A DNA stretch of 64,000 nucleotides from the NCBI GenBank assembly GCA_963976795.1, contig CAXBLT010000014.1, positions 1 through 64,000 of the forward strand, written 5' to 3'. The notes under the pieces were generated by a model, which saw nothing but the letters and a program-made list of their open reading frames with translations, ran no database searches and was not told the origin of the DNA. Made by a program: the position numbers and the translations under genes. This DNA comes from UBA7359 sp963976795 (GTDB taxonomy: Bacteria > Pseudomonadota > Gammaproteobacteria > Eutrophobiales > Eutrophobiaceae). Positions 17,915-27,300 of this stretch are shown piece by piece (the first letter of the stretch is position 1; each line of letters begins with the position of its first letter).

Positions 17915-19054
17915 ATGGGCTGGAATGAACCACCTGACAATAAAGGCAAAGACCCCTGGGGCAATAGAGGCGATGGAGATGGGCCACCGGATCTTGACGA
18001 GATAATTCGCAAGATGCAAAAAGGCTTAGGCGGCATGTTTGGTAATCGACCTGGTAAAGTAGGTGACAATAATTCCATGTTTCCTTTTATGATGGGCATC
18101 ATCCTGCTGATCGCATGGTTGGCTTTTGATATGACTTATTTGATTGATCAACAAGAACGAGGTGTTGTACTTCGTTTTGGTGAACATGTTGATACGCTTG
18201 AACCAGGGTTGAATTTTCGTTTTCCAAGGCCGGTAGAAGTTGTAAAAAAGGTCAATGTTGGACAGGTTAGATCAATTACGCATAAAGCATTGATGTTGAC
18301 TCAGGATGAAAATATTGTTGACGTTGAAGTGGCTGTACAATGGCGGATAGGGAATGCAGACGAATATCTGTTTAATGTGTACTCTCCAGCTTCAACACTA
18401 AGACAAGTAACCGAAAGCTCCGTTCGTGAAGTGATTGGTAAGAGTAAACTTGATTTCGTCTTGACTGAAGGACGAAGTGAAATCGCAGAAAGAATACAAT
18501 CCTTAATTCAGGAAACACTGGGGGACTATAAAACAGGAATTTATATTTCCACTGCGGAAATGCAACCAGCGAAACCACCAGAAGAAGTAAAAGCGGCATT
18601 TGATGACGCTATCAAGGCGCGAGAAGATGAACAGCGTCAGGTAAATGAAGCGGAAGCTTACAGGAATGATATCCTGCCAAAAGCCCGTGGTGGTGCAGCA
18701 CGCTTACGTGAAGAGTCGAATGGTTATAAGTCACGAATCATTTCCAAGGCTGAAGGTGAGGCGAGCCGTTTTGGACAGCTATTGGCTGAATATCAGCGTG
18801 CACCGGAAGTCACACGCGAAAGATTATATCTGGATGCGCTTGAATCCGTTTTCAGTAATACAAATAAGGTGCTGATTGATAATGATAATGGTAATAGTCT
18901 GATGTATTTACCAATAGATAAAATGATTGATAAACGTCAAAACAATAGCTCGAATGATGCTATTTCAAATTTTAATGAGTCTTCTAATTCATCATCCACT
19001 ACTATGAACGATGTTCGGCAAAGACTTGATGAACGACTCAGAGGAGTACGCTAA
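17915..19054 (+). CDS. hflK: HflK subunit of the FtsH-regulating HflKC membrane complex
   Basis: HflK and HflC form a large periplasm-facing cage around the FtsH protease. This 379-residue protein has a Gly/Pro/Asp-rich cytoplasmic N-terminus (1-60), one membrane helix (about 65-80: MMGIILLIAWLAFDM), and an SPFH/band-7 domain (QQERGVVLRFGEHVDTLEPGLNFRFP). A charged helical region and a Ser/Asn-rich tail follow. The TAA overlaps the hflC ATG (TAATG), matching equal expression of both subunits. Confidence 0.95.
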   Translation: MGWNEPPDNKGKDPWGNRGDGDGPPDLDEIIRKMQKGLGGMFGNRPGKVGDNNSMFPFMMGIILLIAWLAFDMTYLIDQQERGVVLRFGEHVDTLEPGLNFRFPRPVEVVKKVNVGQVRSITHKALMLTQDENIVDVEVAVQWRIGNADEYLFNVYSPASTLRQVTESSVREVIGKSKLDFVLTEGRSEIAERIQSLIQETLGDYKTGIYISTAEMQPAKPPEEVKAAFDDAIKAREDEQRQVNEAEAYRNDILPKARGGAARLREESNGYKSRIISKAEGEASRFGQLLAEYQRAPEVTRERLYLDALESVFSNTNKVLIDNDNGNSLMYLPIDKMIDKRQNNSSNDAISNFNESSNSSSTTMNDVRQRLDERLRGVR

Positions 19055-19920
19055 TGCCTTTGAACCCTAAAATTCTAATACCTTTAATTATTATTGCGGT
19101 CGTTGCCTATTCATCTGTGTTTACAGTGAATCAATGGGAGCAGGCTCTGGTGTTTAAGTTTCGAGAGATTGCTCGGTCTGATGATAAACCGGGTTTACAT
19201 TTCATGATGCCGATTGTGAACGTGGCACAGAAGTTTGAAAAACGGCTTTTAAATCTTGATCAAGAACCACAGCGATTCCTAACAATAGAAAAGAAAGATG
19301 TGATTGTTGATTATTACGCAAAGTGGCGAATTACTGATGTTGATAAGTTTTATACTGCGACACGAGGTGATGTGCTTTATGCCAATGGCTTATTGGGCCA
19401 ACGTATCAACCGTGCATTACGAGATGAATTTGGTGCACGCACCGTTCAGGAAGTTGTTGCAGGAGAGCGTACTCAAATCCTGAGTGTCGTTACAGCAAGC
19501 ACTTCAAACCTACCTCAAGAGCTAGGTATAACGGTGGTTGATGTGAGAACCAAGCGGATAGACTTGCCGACAGAAGTTAGTAATTCGGTTTATGAACGTA
19601 TGCGTGCCGAGCGTAACCGTGTCGCTAAGGATTTTCGAGCCCGTGGTTCTGAAGCTTCGGAGCGTATCCGTGCTAATGCCGATCGTGAACGTGAGATTAT
19701 CCTGGCAAATGCGTATCGAGATGCTGAAATTATTCGTGGTGAAGGTGATGCGCAGGCAACCGAAATCTATGCCGCAGCCTATACCAAAGATGAAGAGTTT
19801 TATTCACTGTATCGTAGTTTGAATGCCTATAAAAATAGTTTCAATGATAGTAATGATGTATTACTACTTGAACCTAAGTCGGATTTCTTTAGATATTTTA
19901 ATAATTCGAAAGGCAATTAA
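19054..19920 (+). CDS. hflC: HflC subunit of the HflKC membrane complex
   Basis: HflC is the second SPFH-domain subunit of the HflKC complex that modulates FtsH. The 288 residues start with an uncleaved signal-anchor (about 7-25), followed by the band-7 domain (VNQWEQALVFKFREI; GLHFMMPIVNVAQKFEKR) and the ERMRAERNRVAKDFRARGSE stretch typical of HflC. The ATG overlaps the hflK stop codon. Length and position are standard for gammaproteobacteria. Confidence 0.95.
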   Translation: MPLNPKILIPLIIIAVVAYSSVFTVNQWEQALVFKFREIARSDDKPGLHFMMPIVNVAQKFEKRLLNLDQEPQRFLTIEKKDVIVDYYAKWRITDVDKFYTATRGDVLYANGLLGQRINRALRDEFGARTVQEVVAGERTQILSVVTASTSNLPQELGITVVDVRTKRIDLPTEVSNSVYERMRAERNRVAKDFRARGSEASERIRANADREREIILANAYRDAEIIRGEGDAQATEIYAAAYTKDEEFYSLYRSLNAYKNSFNDSNDVLLLEPKSDFFRYFNNSKGN

Positions 19921-20001
19921 ATTCAGGGCTTATCAGACAACAGGTTTATTTAATAGATATAGATAAGCCTGTTTCTATTAAAATCGATATGGTGAAAATG
20001 A

Positions 20002-20199
20002 TTGTTTGATATTAATTTCTCTGATCTTTTATCTGCACTCGCGTTAGTGTTTATATTAGAAGGTCTTATGCCATTTCTGAACCCTGAAGGTATTCGAAAA
20101 GTATTTCTTGCCGCTGCCCAAATGGATAACCAAACATTACGGTTTTTAGGTGTCTCAAGCATGTTGGTTGGTTTGATATTGTTATACATTGTTCGTTAA
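20002..20199 (+). CDS. yjeT: DUF2065 small membrane protein (YjeT-like)
   Basis: This 65-residue protein has two hydrophobic segments around the LEGLMPFLNPEG motif, the hallmark of DUF2065, whose function is unknown. Families in this position are nearly always found between hflC and purA or hisZ. The start is TTG at 20002 with GGTG 7 nt upstream; there is no ATG before the first conserved helix. It lies 7 bp before hisZ. Confidence 0.85.
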   Translation: MFDINFSDLLSALALVFILEGLMPFLNPEGIRKVFLAAAQMDNQTLRFLGVSSMLVGLILLYIVR

Positions 20200-20206
20200 T
20201 TAAATT

Positions 20207-21388
20207 ATGAATATTACAAATCGTTGGTTACTACCTGAAGGTGTTGAAGAGATTTTGCCTCCTAAGGCAATTGCACTTGAACAATTATGCCGAACTATCA
20301 TCGACCTCTTTTCTACATGGGGCTATGAGTTTGTTATCCCCCCTATGGTCGAGTACCTTGAGTCTTTGCTGACAGGTACTGGAGAAGATCTTGATTTAAA
20401 AACGTTTAAATTAACCGATCAACTAAGTGGTCGTTTAATGGGTATTCGTGCGGATATTACGCCACAAGTAGCACGCATAGATGCGCATTTGTTAAAACGC
20501 GATACACCTACCCGTCTTTGTTATCTAGGTTCAGTATTACATACACGCCCCGGCAAATCCGGTGAAACACGCGCACCATTACAAGTGGGTGCTGAGCTTT
20601 ACGGACATTCTGGCGTAGCAAGTGATATTGAAATTGTTAAATTGATGTTAGCAACATTGAAACAAGTGGAGATTAATCAAACGTGTATCGATCTTGGACA
20701 CATTGGTATTTTCAGGACATTAAGCGCCGATTCATCATTGAATGTCACTCAACAAGCACAAGTGTTTGAAGCGTTACAAAGGAAAGCGAAAGATGAATTA
20801 AAATTATTATATAAAGAATGGAATATTACCAACGCCGCCAGCAATGCTTTACTTGAGTTAGTCGACCTAAATGGGGACATAGCAGTGCTAGATGAAGCTA
20901 AAAAATTATTAGGTAAACTTTCTCCCGAGAGCGCGCAATATATTGACGAGATCAAGGCATTGGCAGAGTCAATAATTGGTCAGATAGATGTGTCAATAAA
21001 TGTAGATTTGGCAGAGTTACGTGGCTACCACTATCACACGGGTATGGTATACACGGCTTTTGTCCCTGATGAGGGAGAGGGAATAGCCTTTGGCGGGCGG
21101 TATGATGATATTGGTAGTGCCTTTGGTCGTGCAAGACCAGCAACAGGCTTTAGTACAGACGTCAAATCTTTGTTAAAGCAACAAAGCAAAAGCAGTAGAA
21201 ACCCATCACGTATTTTTGCTCCGATATCGGTTGATAAAGCATTGCGTGAAAAAATAAATGCACTGCGTAAAACTGGCAACATCGTAGTTGAAGAATTGGA
21301 AGGGCAAAAAGCTTCAGCAAGCGAAATGAGTTGTGAGCAACAACTTGTGTTAGAAAATGGCGAGTGGATCGTTAACGACATTAATTAA
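20207..21388 (+). CDS. hisZ: ATP phosphoribosyltransferase regulatory subunit HisZ
   Basis: HisZ is a histidyl-tRNA-synthetase paralogue that pairs with short-form HisG to start histidine synthesis and to confer feedback inhibition. The 393 residues keep class-II synthetase folds (TFKLTDQLSGRLMGIRADITPQVARI; YHTGMVYTAF; GGRYDDIGSAFGRARPATGFS) but lack the C-terminal anticodon domain. Its presence predicts a short HisG elsewhere, since none is here. hisZ next to purA is common in gammaproteobacteria other than enterics, which use long HisG. Confidence 0.94.
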   Translation: MNITNRWLLPEGVEEILPPKAIALEQLCRTIIDLFSTWGYEFVIPPMVEYLESLLTGTGEDLDLKTFKLTDQLSGRLMGIRADITPQVARIDAHLLKRDTPTRLCYLGSVLHTRPGKSGETRAPLQVGAELYGHSGVASDIEIVKLMLATLKQVEINQTCIDLGHIGIFRTLSADSSLNVTQQAQVFEALQRKAKDELKLLYKEWNITNAASNALLELVDLNGDIAVLDEAKKLLGKLSPESAQYIDEIKALAESIIGQIDVSINVDLAELRGYHYHTGMVYTAFVPDEGEGIAFGGRYDDIGSAFGRARPATGFSTDVKSLLKQQSKSSRNPSRIFAPISVDKALREKINALRKTGNIVVEELEGQKASASEMSCEQQLVLENGEWIVNDIN

Positions 21389-21408
21389 TAAAAAAAGAAA
21401 TTATTAAA

Positions 21409-22701
21409 ATGGGTAAAAATATAATTGTACTGGGGACTCAGTGGGGTGATGAAGGCAAGGGAAAGATTGTTGATCTATTAACGGAAGATGCATCAGCAGT
21501 AGTACGCTTTCAAGGAGGTCATAATGCCGGTCATACTGTTATTATTGAAGGTAAAAAAACAGTTCTTCATCTGATTCCATCAGGTATTTTACATGACGGT
21601 GTCGAATGTCTCATCGGTAATGGTGTGGTCTTAAGTCCGCACGCGTTGATGGAAGAGATAAACATGCTGGAAGATAATGGCGTTTCAGCAAGTAAACATA
21701 TAAAAATATCGGAAGCCTGTACATTAATACTGCCTTACCACATTGCACTTGATCAAGCGCGCGAAAAAGCAAAAGGTAAAGCAGCGATAGGAACGACAGG
21801 ACGCGGAATAGGCCCTGCTTATGAAGACAAGGTTGCACGGCGCGCACTTCGCGTTGGAGACCTCGCTAATGATGAATTGCTAGCTAGCAAACTCGAAGAA
21901 GTGTTGGAGTATCACAACTTCATGCTGACTAATTACTATAAATGTGATGCGATTGATTATCAGGAGTCATTGGATGACATAAGAAAGCTATCGGAAGATC
22001 TGGTGCCTATGATTGCAGACACCGGTACGCGTCTTAATGAATTGTATACACAGGGCAAAAATATCATGTTTGAAGGTGCACAAGGCACCTGGCTTGATAT
22101 TGATCATGGCACCTATCCATTCGTCACATCCTCAAATACAACCGCGGGTGGTGCGGCTACAGGCACCGGTTTTGGTCCTTGTCATTTTGACTATGTTTTA
22201 GGTATTACGAAAGCCTATACAACACGTGTGGGTTCAGGTCCATTTCCAACAGAATTATATTGCGACATGGGCAAGCACATCGCTGAAGTTGGCCATGAAT
22301 TTGGTGCTACAACAGGTCGTGCACGACGTTGTGGTTGGTATGATGCAGTTGCATTACGCCGCTCAGCACAAATTAATAGTTTAACTGGCTTATGTATTAC
22401 CAAACTTGATGTCTTAGATCAGGTGGAAACGATTAAAATTTGTACTGCTTATGAGATCGGCGGCAGGACTGTGGAAGTACCGCCTATCGGCGCGGAAGAA
22501 TTTGCCAAATGCAAGCCAATATATGAAGAGCATCCTGGTTGGCAATCAAATACAGTCGGCGCGACTAATTATGATGACCTGCCAGAGAAGGCGATCGATT
22601 ATTTAAACCGCCTTTCTGAAATTACGGGTGTTCCTATTGATATCATATCAACAGGACCTGATCGGTCAGAAACGATTGTTTTAAGAAACCCGTTTCACTA
22701 A
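21409..22701 (+). CDS. purA: Adenylosuccinate synthetase
   Basis: PurA makes adenylosuccinate from IMP, aspartate and GTP, the committed step to AMP. The 430-residue protein shows GTQWGDEGKGKIVD with the catalytic Asp, GGHNAGHT, GTTGRGIGPAYEDK, FEGAQGTWLDIDHGTYPFVTSS and TTGRARRCGW, all standard. It is the final gene of the tsaE-to-purA run. After the stop the DNA is very AT-rich and holds two copies of AAAATATAGTAC. Confidence 0.97.
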   Translation: MGKNIIVLGTQWGDEGKGKIVDLLTEDASAVVRFQGGHNAGHTVIIEGKKTVLHLIPSGILHDGVECLIGNGVVLSPHALMEEINMLEDNGVSASKHIKISEACTLILPYHIALDQAREKAKGKAAIGTTGRGIGPAYEDKVARRALRVGDLANDELLASKLEEVLEYHNFMLTNYYKCDAIDYQESLDDIRKLSEDLVPMIADTGTRLNELYTQGKNIMFEGAQGTWLDIDHGTYPFVTSSNTTAGGAATGTGFGPCHFDYVLGITKAYTTRVGSGPFPTELYCDMGKHIAEVGHEFGATTGRARRCGWYDAVALRRSAQINSLTGLCITKLDVLDQVETIKICTAYEIGGRTVEVPPIGAEEFAKCKPIYEEHPGWQSNTVGATNYDDLPEKAIDYLNRLSEITGVPIDIISTGPDRSETIVLRNPFH

Positions 22702-22708
22702 AAGAATT

Positions 22709-22772
22709 AAAATATAGTACGTTAATGCTAGTATTCTATGACTATTATTATAATAGTTTAAAAATATAGTAC
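22709..22772. repeat. Two direct copies of AAAATATAGTAC, 52 bp apart
   Basis: Identical 12-mers at 22709-22720 and 22761-22772 in the AT-rich gap between purA and the next gene. Between them ACTATT / AATAGT forms a small dyad near 22741-22758. They may be paired regulator sites, but low-complexity AT sequence makes chance a real possibility. Confidence 0.35.
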
Positions 22773-22783
22773 TATTTGACAGG

Positions 22784-22815
22784 CTTGTTCCTGAGTTTAA
22801 TTTTCAGGGAGCAAG
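22784..22815 (+). promoter_or_regulatory. Hairpin masking the ribosome-binding site of the 22819 gene
   Basis: CTTGTTCCTGA (784-794) pairs with TCAGGGAGCAAG (804-815) apart from one bulged G and one G-T pair, with a 9-nt loop. The right arm contains AGGGAG, the ribosome-binding site for the ATG at 22819. No T-run follows, so translational control is more likely than termination. TTGACA at 22776 just upstream could be a promoter element. Confidence 0.4.
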
Positions 22816-22818
22816 TAA

Positions 22819-23451
22819 ATGACACCGATCAACAAAACTATTCCTCTTTCTTTAAAAGTAATTTTCACTGCTTTTATGTCAGTATTAGTGCCTTTTTATT
22901 GGAAAACCTATGGCCCAAGTAATTTTCTATATTTTTGTGACGTAGCTTTAATACTTACTTTGTTTGGTATCTGGACTGAAAATAAGTTACTAATCAGTTT
23001 ACCTGCTGTAGGCATCCTCATTCCTCAATTTATTTGGGTTGTTGATTTTGTTGGCGGCTTATTTGGTTTTGCACCATTAGGGATGACTGACTACATGTTC
23101 GATTCGAATATTCCATTTTTTGCACGTAGTTTGTCATTGTTTCATGGGTGGTTGCCTTTTTTATTAATTTATCTTGTTTATAAAGTCGGTTATGACAAAA
23201 GAGCTTTTCGTTACTGGACAGTGGCTGCATGGATATTAATATCAATATGTTATTTCATCATGCCTGCGCCTGGTGTAATTCTTGAGAATATTAATGCGCC
23301 AGTAAATATTAATTATGTCTATGGGTTTAGTGATGAAGTGGCACAAACATGGATGGCCCCACATTTATACGTTGTCTTTTTAATGATTGGCTTGCCATTA
23401 TTTGTTTATTATCCCACTTCAAGGGCATTAAAACGTTTGTTTTATAACTAA
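22819..23451 (+). CDS. Multi-pass membrane protein of unknown function
   Basis: I do not recognise a named family. The 210-residue protein has about six to seven hydrophobic segments (around 10-28, 35-50, 55-75, 105-122, 130-150, 180-202), is rich in Phe, Trp and Tyr, and is probably an inner-membrane protein. A WYVD-like aromatic cluster (IWVVDFVGG) and the PAPGVILENINAPVNINYVYG loop between helices stand out as possibly functional. It is a single gene ending in a strong terminator, and its ribosome-binding site sits inside a hairpin. No function can be proposed from the context. Confidence 0.7.
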   Translation: MTPINKTIPLSLKVIFTAFMSVLVPFYWKTYGPSNFLYFCDVALILTLFGIWTENKLLISLPAVGILIPQFIWVVDFVGGLFGFAPLGMTDYMFDSNIPFFARSLSLFHGWLPFLLIYLVYKVGYDKRAFRYWTVAAWILISICYFIMPAPGVILENINAPVNINYVYGFSDEVAQTWMAPHLYVVFLMIGLPLFVYYPTSRALKRLFYN

Positions 23452-23462
23452 ACCTCTAATAT

Positions 23463-23498
23463 ATGAAGGTCGGGATTAGCCGGCCTTCATGATTTTTT
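23463..23498 (+). terminator. Strong rho-independent terminator after the 22819 gene
   Basis: An 11-bp stem (ATGAAGGTCGG with CCGGCCTTCAT, one G-T pair) and 6-nt loop are followed by GATTTTTT. It separates the membrane-protein gene from the convergent XRE regulator. Confidence 0.88.
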
Positions 23499-23503
23499 AA
23501 AGC

Positions 23504-24235
23504 TCATTTTCTTAGGTGTTCAAATAATCCATACTGCCACTGTCTTAGCGCCATTACGACTGTTGTCCCATTGCGTTCATCTAGTGATAAACGCGCATCG
23601 GTGTCATTTAACTCGTTAAATTCTCTAATCAGCTTTTCCATTTTCTTTTGGAAAACTGCATTGGAGCTATTAGCCAACATCCCATTAACAACTAATAGAC
23701 GTTCATTTTCTTTATTAAACCGGGTATTGAAAAAATCTTGTTCTACTTTGGTTTGAAAAAACTTTTGAATAGGGCCATTTTCGAGCCAGGCAAAATTTGA
23801 GGCGACTAATAACTTGATACGATTTTTGGGTAATAACTCAATGATTTTAAGTTTATCCAGTTTTGCCAACAAGCGTATAGCCTCTATCTCAGAAATTTTG
23901 TAATAGGTAGTTATTTCATCCAGAGTCCAGCGATTTAGTACGCAGACAGTAACCAGTAAAAGAGTCAGGTTATTTGCGATTTCTTTTTCTTGCTCTTCAT
24001 TGAGTTTGCTCAGATGTTGTTTATCTTCTTGCATGAGTTTTAAAAGATCGGACAATTCCATATTCATGCACTGACATAGTTGCTCCAGTCGTTTCAAGGT
24101 AAAGTTCTTTTCAGAGAACATACGTTTTATACTGGCCTCAGATAAACCGATCTCTTTGGCAATATCGTTATAGGTTAAGCCATGTGCCTTAAGCGCTTTT
24201 TTAAGTGTAATGATAAGGTGATGTGTTTGTGCCAT
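23504..24235 (-). CDS. XRE-family transcriptional regulator with a long C-terminal domain
   Basis: A Cro/CI helix-turn-helix occupies about residues 8-62 (ALKAHGLTYNDIAKEIGLSE; SIKRMFSEKNFTLKRLEQLCQ), followed by a roughly 170-residue helical domain of no recognised fold that may sense a ligand. The start is put at ATG 24235 (243 residues), just before MAQTHHLIITLKKAL; an upstream in-frame ATG at 24295 would add a hydrophobic stretch that is unlikely in a DNA-binding protein. It is divergent from the Aas fusion gene with 133 bp between them, so it probably controls that gene. Confidence 0.82.
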   Translation of the reverse strand: MAQTHHLIITLKKALKAHGLTYNDIAKEIGLSEASIKRMFSEKNFTLKRLEQLCQCMNMELSDLLKLMQEDKQHLSKLNEEQEKEIANNLTLLLVTVCVLNRWTLDEITTYYKISEIEAIRLLAKLDKLKIIELLPKNRIKLLVASNFAWLENGPIQKFFQTKVEQDFFNTRFNKENERLLVVNGMLANSSNAVFQKKMEKLIREFNELNDTDARLSLDERNGTTVVMALRQWQYGLFEHLRK

Positions 24236-24315
24236 TGGGATATGCAAGGTAGTGATTAATGATACTAATAGAACACATAAGTAATACAGATACAATATAA
24301 GTTGTTTATTACAAT

Positions 24316-24328
24316 ACTAATTATTAGT
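24316..24328. promoter_or_regulatory. Palindrome ACTAAT-T-ATTAGT in the XRE/aas divergent region
   Basis: A perfect 6-bp dyad about a single central base, with a related half-site ACTAATA at 24264-24270. It lies 40 bp before the aas ATG. XRE proteins usually bind such dyads, so it is a candidate operator; no binding evidence exists in the sequence itself. Confidence 0.4.
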
Positions 24329-24368
24329 CTCCAGGGACTTACTGAAGCAGTGTTAAAGGATATATCAC

Positions 24369-27300
24369 ATGAAAACGTTATTTAAATACTCAGGCTTTTT
24401 ACCGTATATCATTGTTGTCTTTCTGAATGCCTTTGTTGATCTGGGCCATAAGATCATTATTCAGAATACGGTGTTTAAGATTTATGATGGACAGGAACAA
24501 ATATTTTTAACGGCGATCGTCAATGCGTTGATTCTATTACCTTTCATATTACTCCTCTCTCCTGCAGGTTTTTGTTCCGATAAATTCCCAAAGAACAAAG
24601 TAATGCGGATAAGTGCGTGGGTCGCTGTCGGCATTACCTTGTGCATTACATTGTTTTATTATCTGGGCTGGTTTTGGCCTGCCTTTGCCATGACCTTTAC
24701 CCTGGCATTACAAAGTGCATTTTATTCGCCAGCGAAATATGGCTACATCAAAGAGATGGTCGGCAAAGATAATCTGGCTAGAGCAAATGGCTTAGTACAG
24801 GCGACGACAACGATAGCTATTCTTGCTGGGATATTTGTATTTTCAATTCTTTTTGAACAGTTTTTAATCGACTCAATATATAGCGATACGTCTTCATTAC
24901 TAATGAATATTGCCCCAATCGGCTGGGGGTTGGTTGCATTCAGTATTATTGAACTAGGTCTTGCTTATATGTTGCCTCAGAAACATCCTGTTGATGAGGA
25001 GATGAAGTTTGATTTAAAAGAATATAGCCGCGGGAATTATTTGAGATCGAATATGGGTGTCGTGCTTGATCGTGAAGTCATCTTTCTATCAATTATTGGA
25101 TTAGCAATATTCTGGGCGATATCACAAGTTATGTTGGCGGCGTTTCCGGCTTACGCGAAGGAAACATTAGGCATTACCAATACCATTATCATTCAGGGAA
25201 TCCTGGCTTGCGCCGGTATGGGTATTATGTTGGGTTCAATCATTGCTGGACGTATTTCCAGAACACATATCGAAACCGGCATGATTCCAGTAGGATCGAT
25301 TGGGATTGCAATTTGTTTGTTGATACTGCCTAGCTTGGACAATGCTTATCTACAAGCAGTTCTATTTTTTGGCTGGGGCATGTTCGGTGGGTTTTTATTA
25401 ATCCCGTTAAATTCATTGATACAGTTTCATGCTGAAGAAGATGAGTTGGGTCGTGTGCTCGCGGGGAGTAACTTGATTCAAAATACGGTGATGTTGACCT
25501 TTCTTGGTTTGACGGTCTTATTTGCGTTTTACGGGATGAATAGCCTTGGGTTGTTTAACATCTTACTAGTCGTTGCCGTAGTCGGAACAATCTATACGGC
25601 TTATAAGCTACCACAGTCACTGGTTCGGTTTATTGTTAGTTACATCATTGGTCATCGTTATCGTCTTCAGGTCTTGGGTTTAAAAAACATTCCGGAGCAA
25701 GGTGGCGTTTTGATGTTGGGTAACCACATTAGTTGGATCGATTGGGGCATTATTCAGATGGCCTCACCTCGACCTATTCGTTTCGTTATGATTCGGAATA
25801 TTTATGAACGTTGGTATCTGAAATGGTTTCTAGATATTTTTAATGTAATTCCTGTCTCTGCTGGGGCGAGTAAAGGGGCTCTTCAAAAAATTAATGAGAG
25901 TTTAAACAATGGTGATGTGGTTTGTTTATTTCCTGAAGGTACCATCAGTCGCACCGGGCAGTTAGGTGAGTTCCAACGAGGTTTTGAAAAGGCTGCGGAA
26001 GAAGCCAATGCGGTCATTCTACCATTTTACCTACGTGGTCTATGGGGTAGTTGGTTTTCACGATCCAGTGAAAAATTAAAAAACCTTCGTAGCAGTGGCA
26101 TCAAACACGACATCATTGTTGCTTTTGGTGAAACGTTACCAATTGATACAACAACTGATGAATTAAAGAAACGAGTGTTTGATTTGTCAATTGATTCTTG
26201 GGAGCACTACACTAGTGACTTACCTTCAATCGGTACGGCTTTTATTGATACTGCAAAACGTAATAGTGATGAATTAACCGTTGCTGATTCTTTAGCCGGG
26301 CCATTAAACGGTAATAAATTCTTAACTGGAGTGATATGTTTTTCCCGATTGATTAAAAAATATTCAAAAGAGCAAAATGTCGGTTTGTTACTCCCGACCA
26401 GTAGTGCCGGTGCTATTGCTAATATGTCAGCTATCCTCTGTGGTAAGACTGTCGTTAATCTCAATTTTACTGCCAGTCGCGAAGCATTACAGGGTTCAGT
26501 AACGAAAGCGGGTATTAAAACAGTCTATACCTCGCGTAAGTTTATGGAAAAACTGGCTAAGAAGGGAATCGACCTAAATGATGCGTTTTCAGACAGTCAG
26601 TTTATCTACATGGAAGATCTTAAAACGGAAATTAGTAAAGTGACCGGTTTATGCACTTTAATAACGGTAATGCTTTTACCTGCAGCGGTATTAAAGTTTC
26701 TCTATTGCAAGAAGGTAGATATAAATACGCCAGCTGCAATATTGTTTTCCAGTGGTAGCGAAGGCACACCAAAAGGGGTAATGCTGAGCCATCGTAATAT
26801 CATGGCTAATCTGAAACAGATCTCGGATATGCTGAACACTCAAGACACCGATGTTGTTATGGCAAGCCTGCCCTTGTTCCATGCCTTTGGCATAACTGTG
26901 ACGACCTTCATGCCTTTGGTCGAAGGTATACCAATGATTTGCCATCCTGATCCCACCGATGCGGTTAATATCTCAAAAGCGATTGCAAAATATCGTGCAA
27001 CTATCTTTTGTGGAACTTCAACCTTTTTAAGACTTTATACGAAGAATAAACGCATACATCCACTGATGTTGGAGTCTTTACGTATTGTAGTCGCTGGTGC
27101 AGAAAAACTCAGTCCGGATGTGCGTGATGCCTTTAAGTTAAAATTTAATAAAGACATCTATGAAGGTTATGGTGCTACCGAAACAACACCAGTTGCCAGT
27201 GTGAATATTCCTGATGCGCTCGATGTAAATTACTGGTCAGTTCAATTGGGTAATAAACAAGGTACGGTCGGCATGCCATTACCCGGTACCAGTTTTCGAA

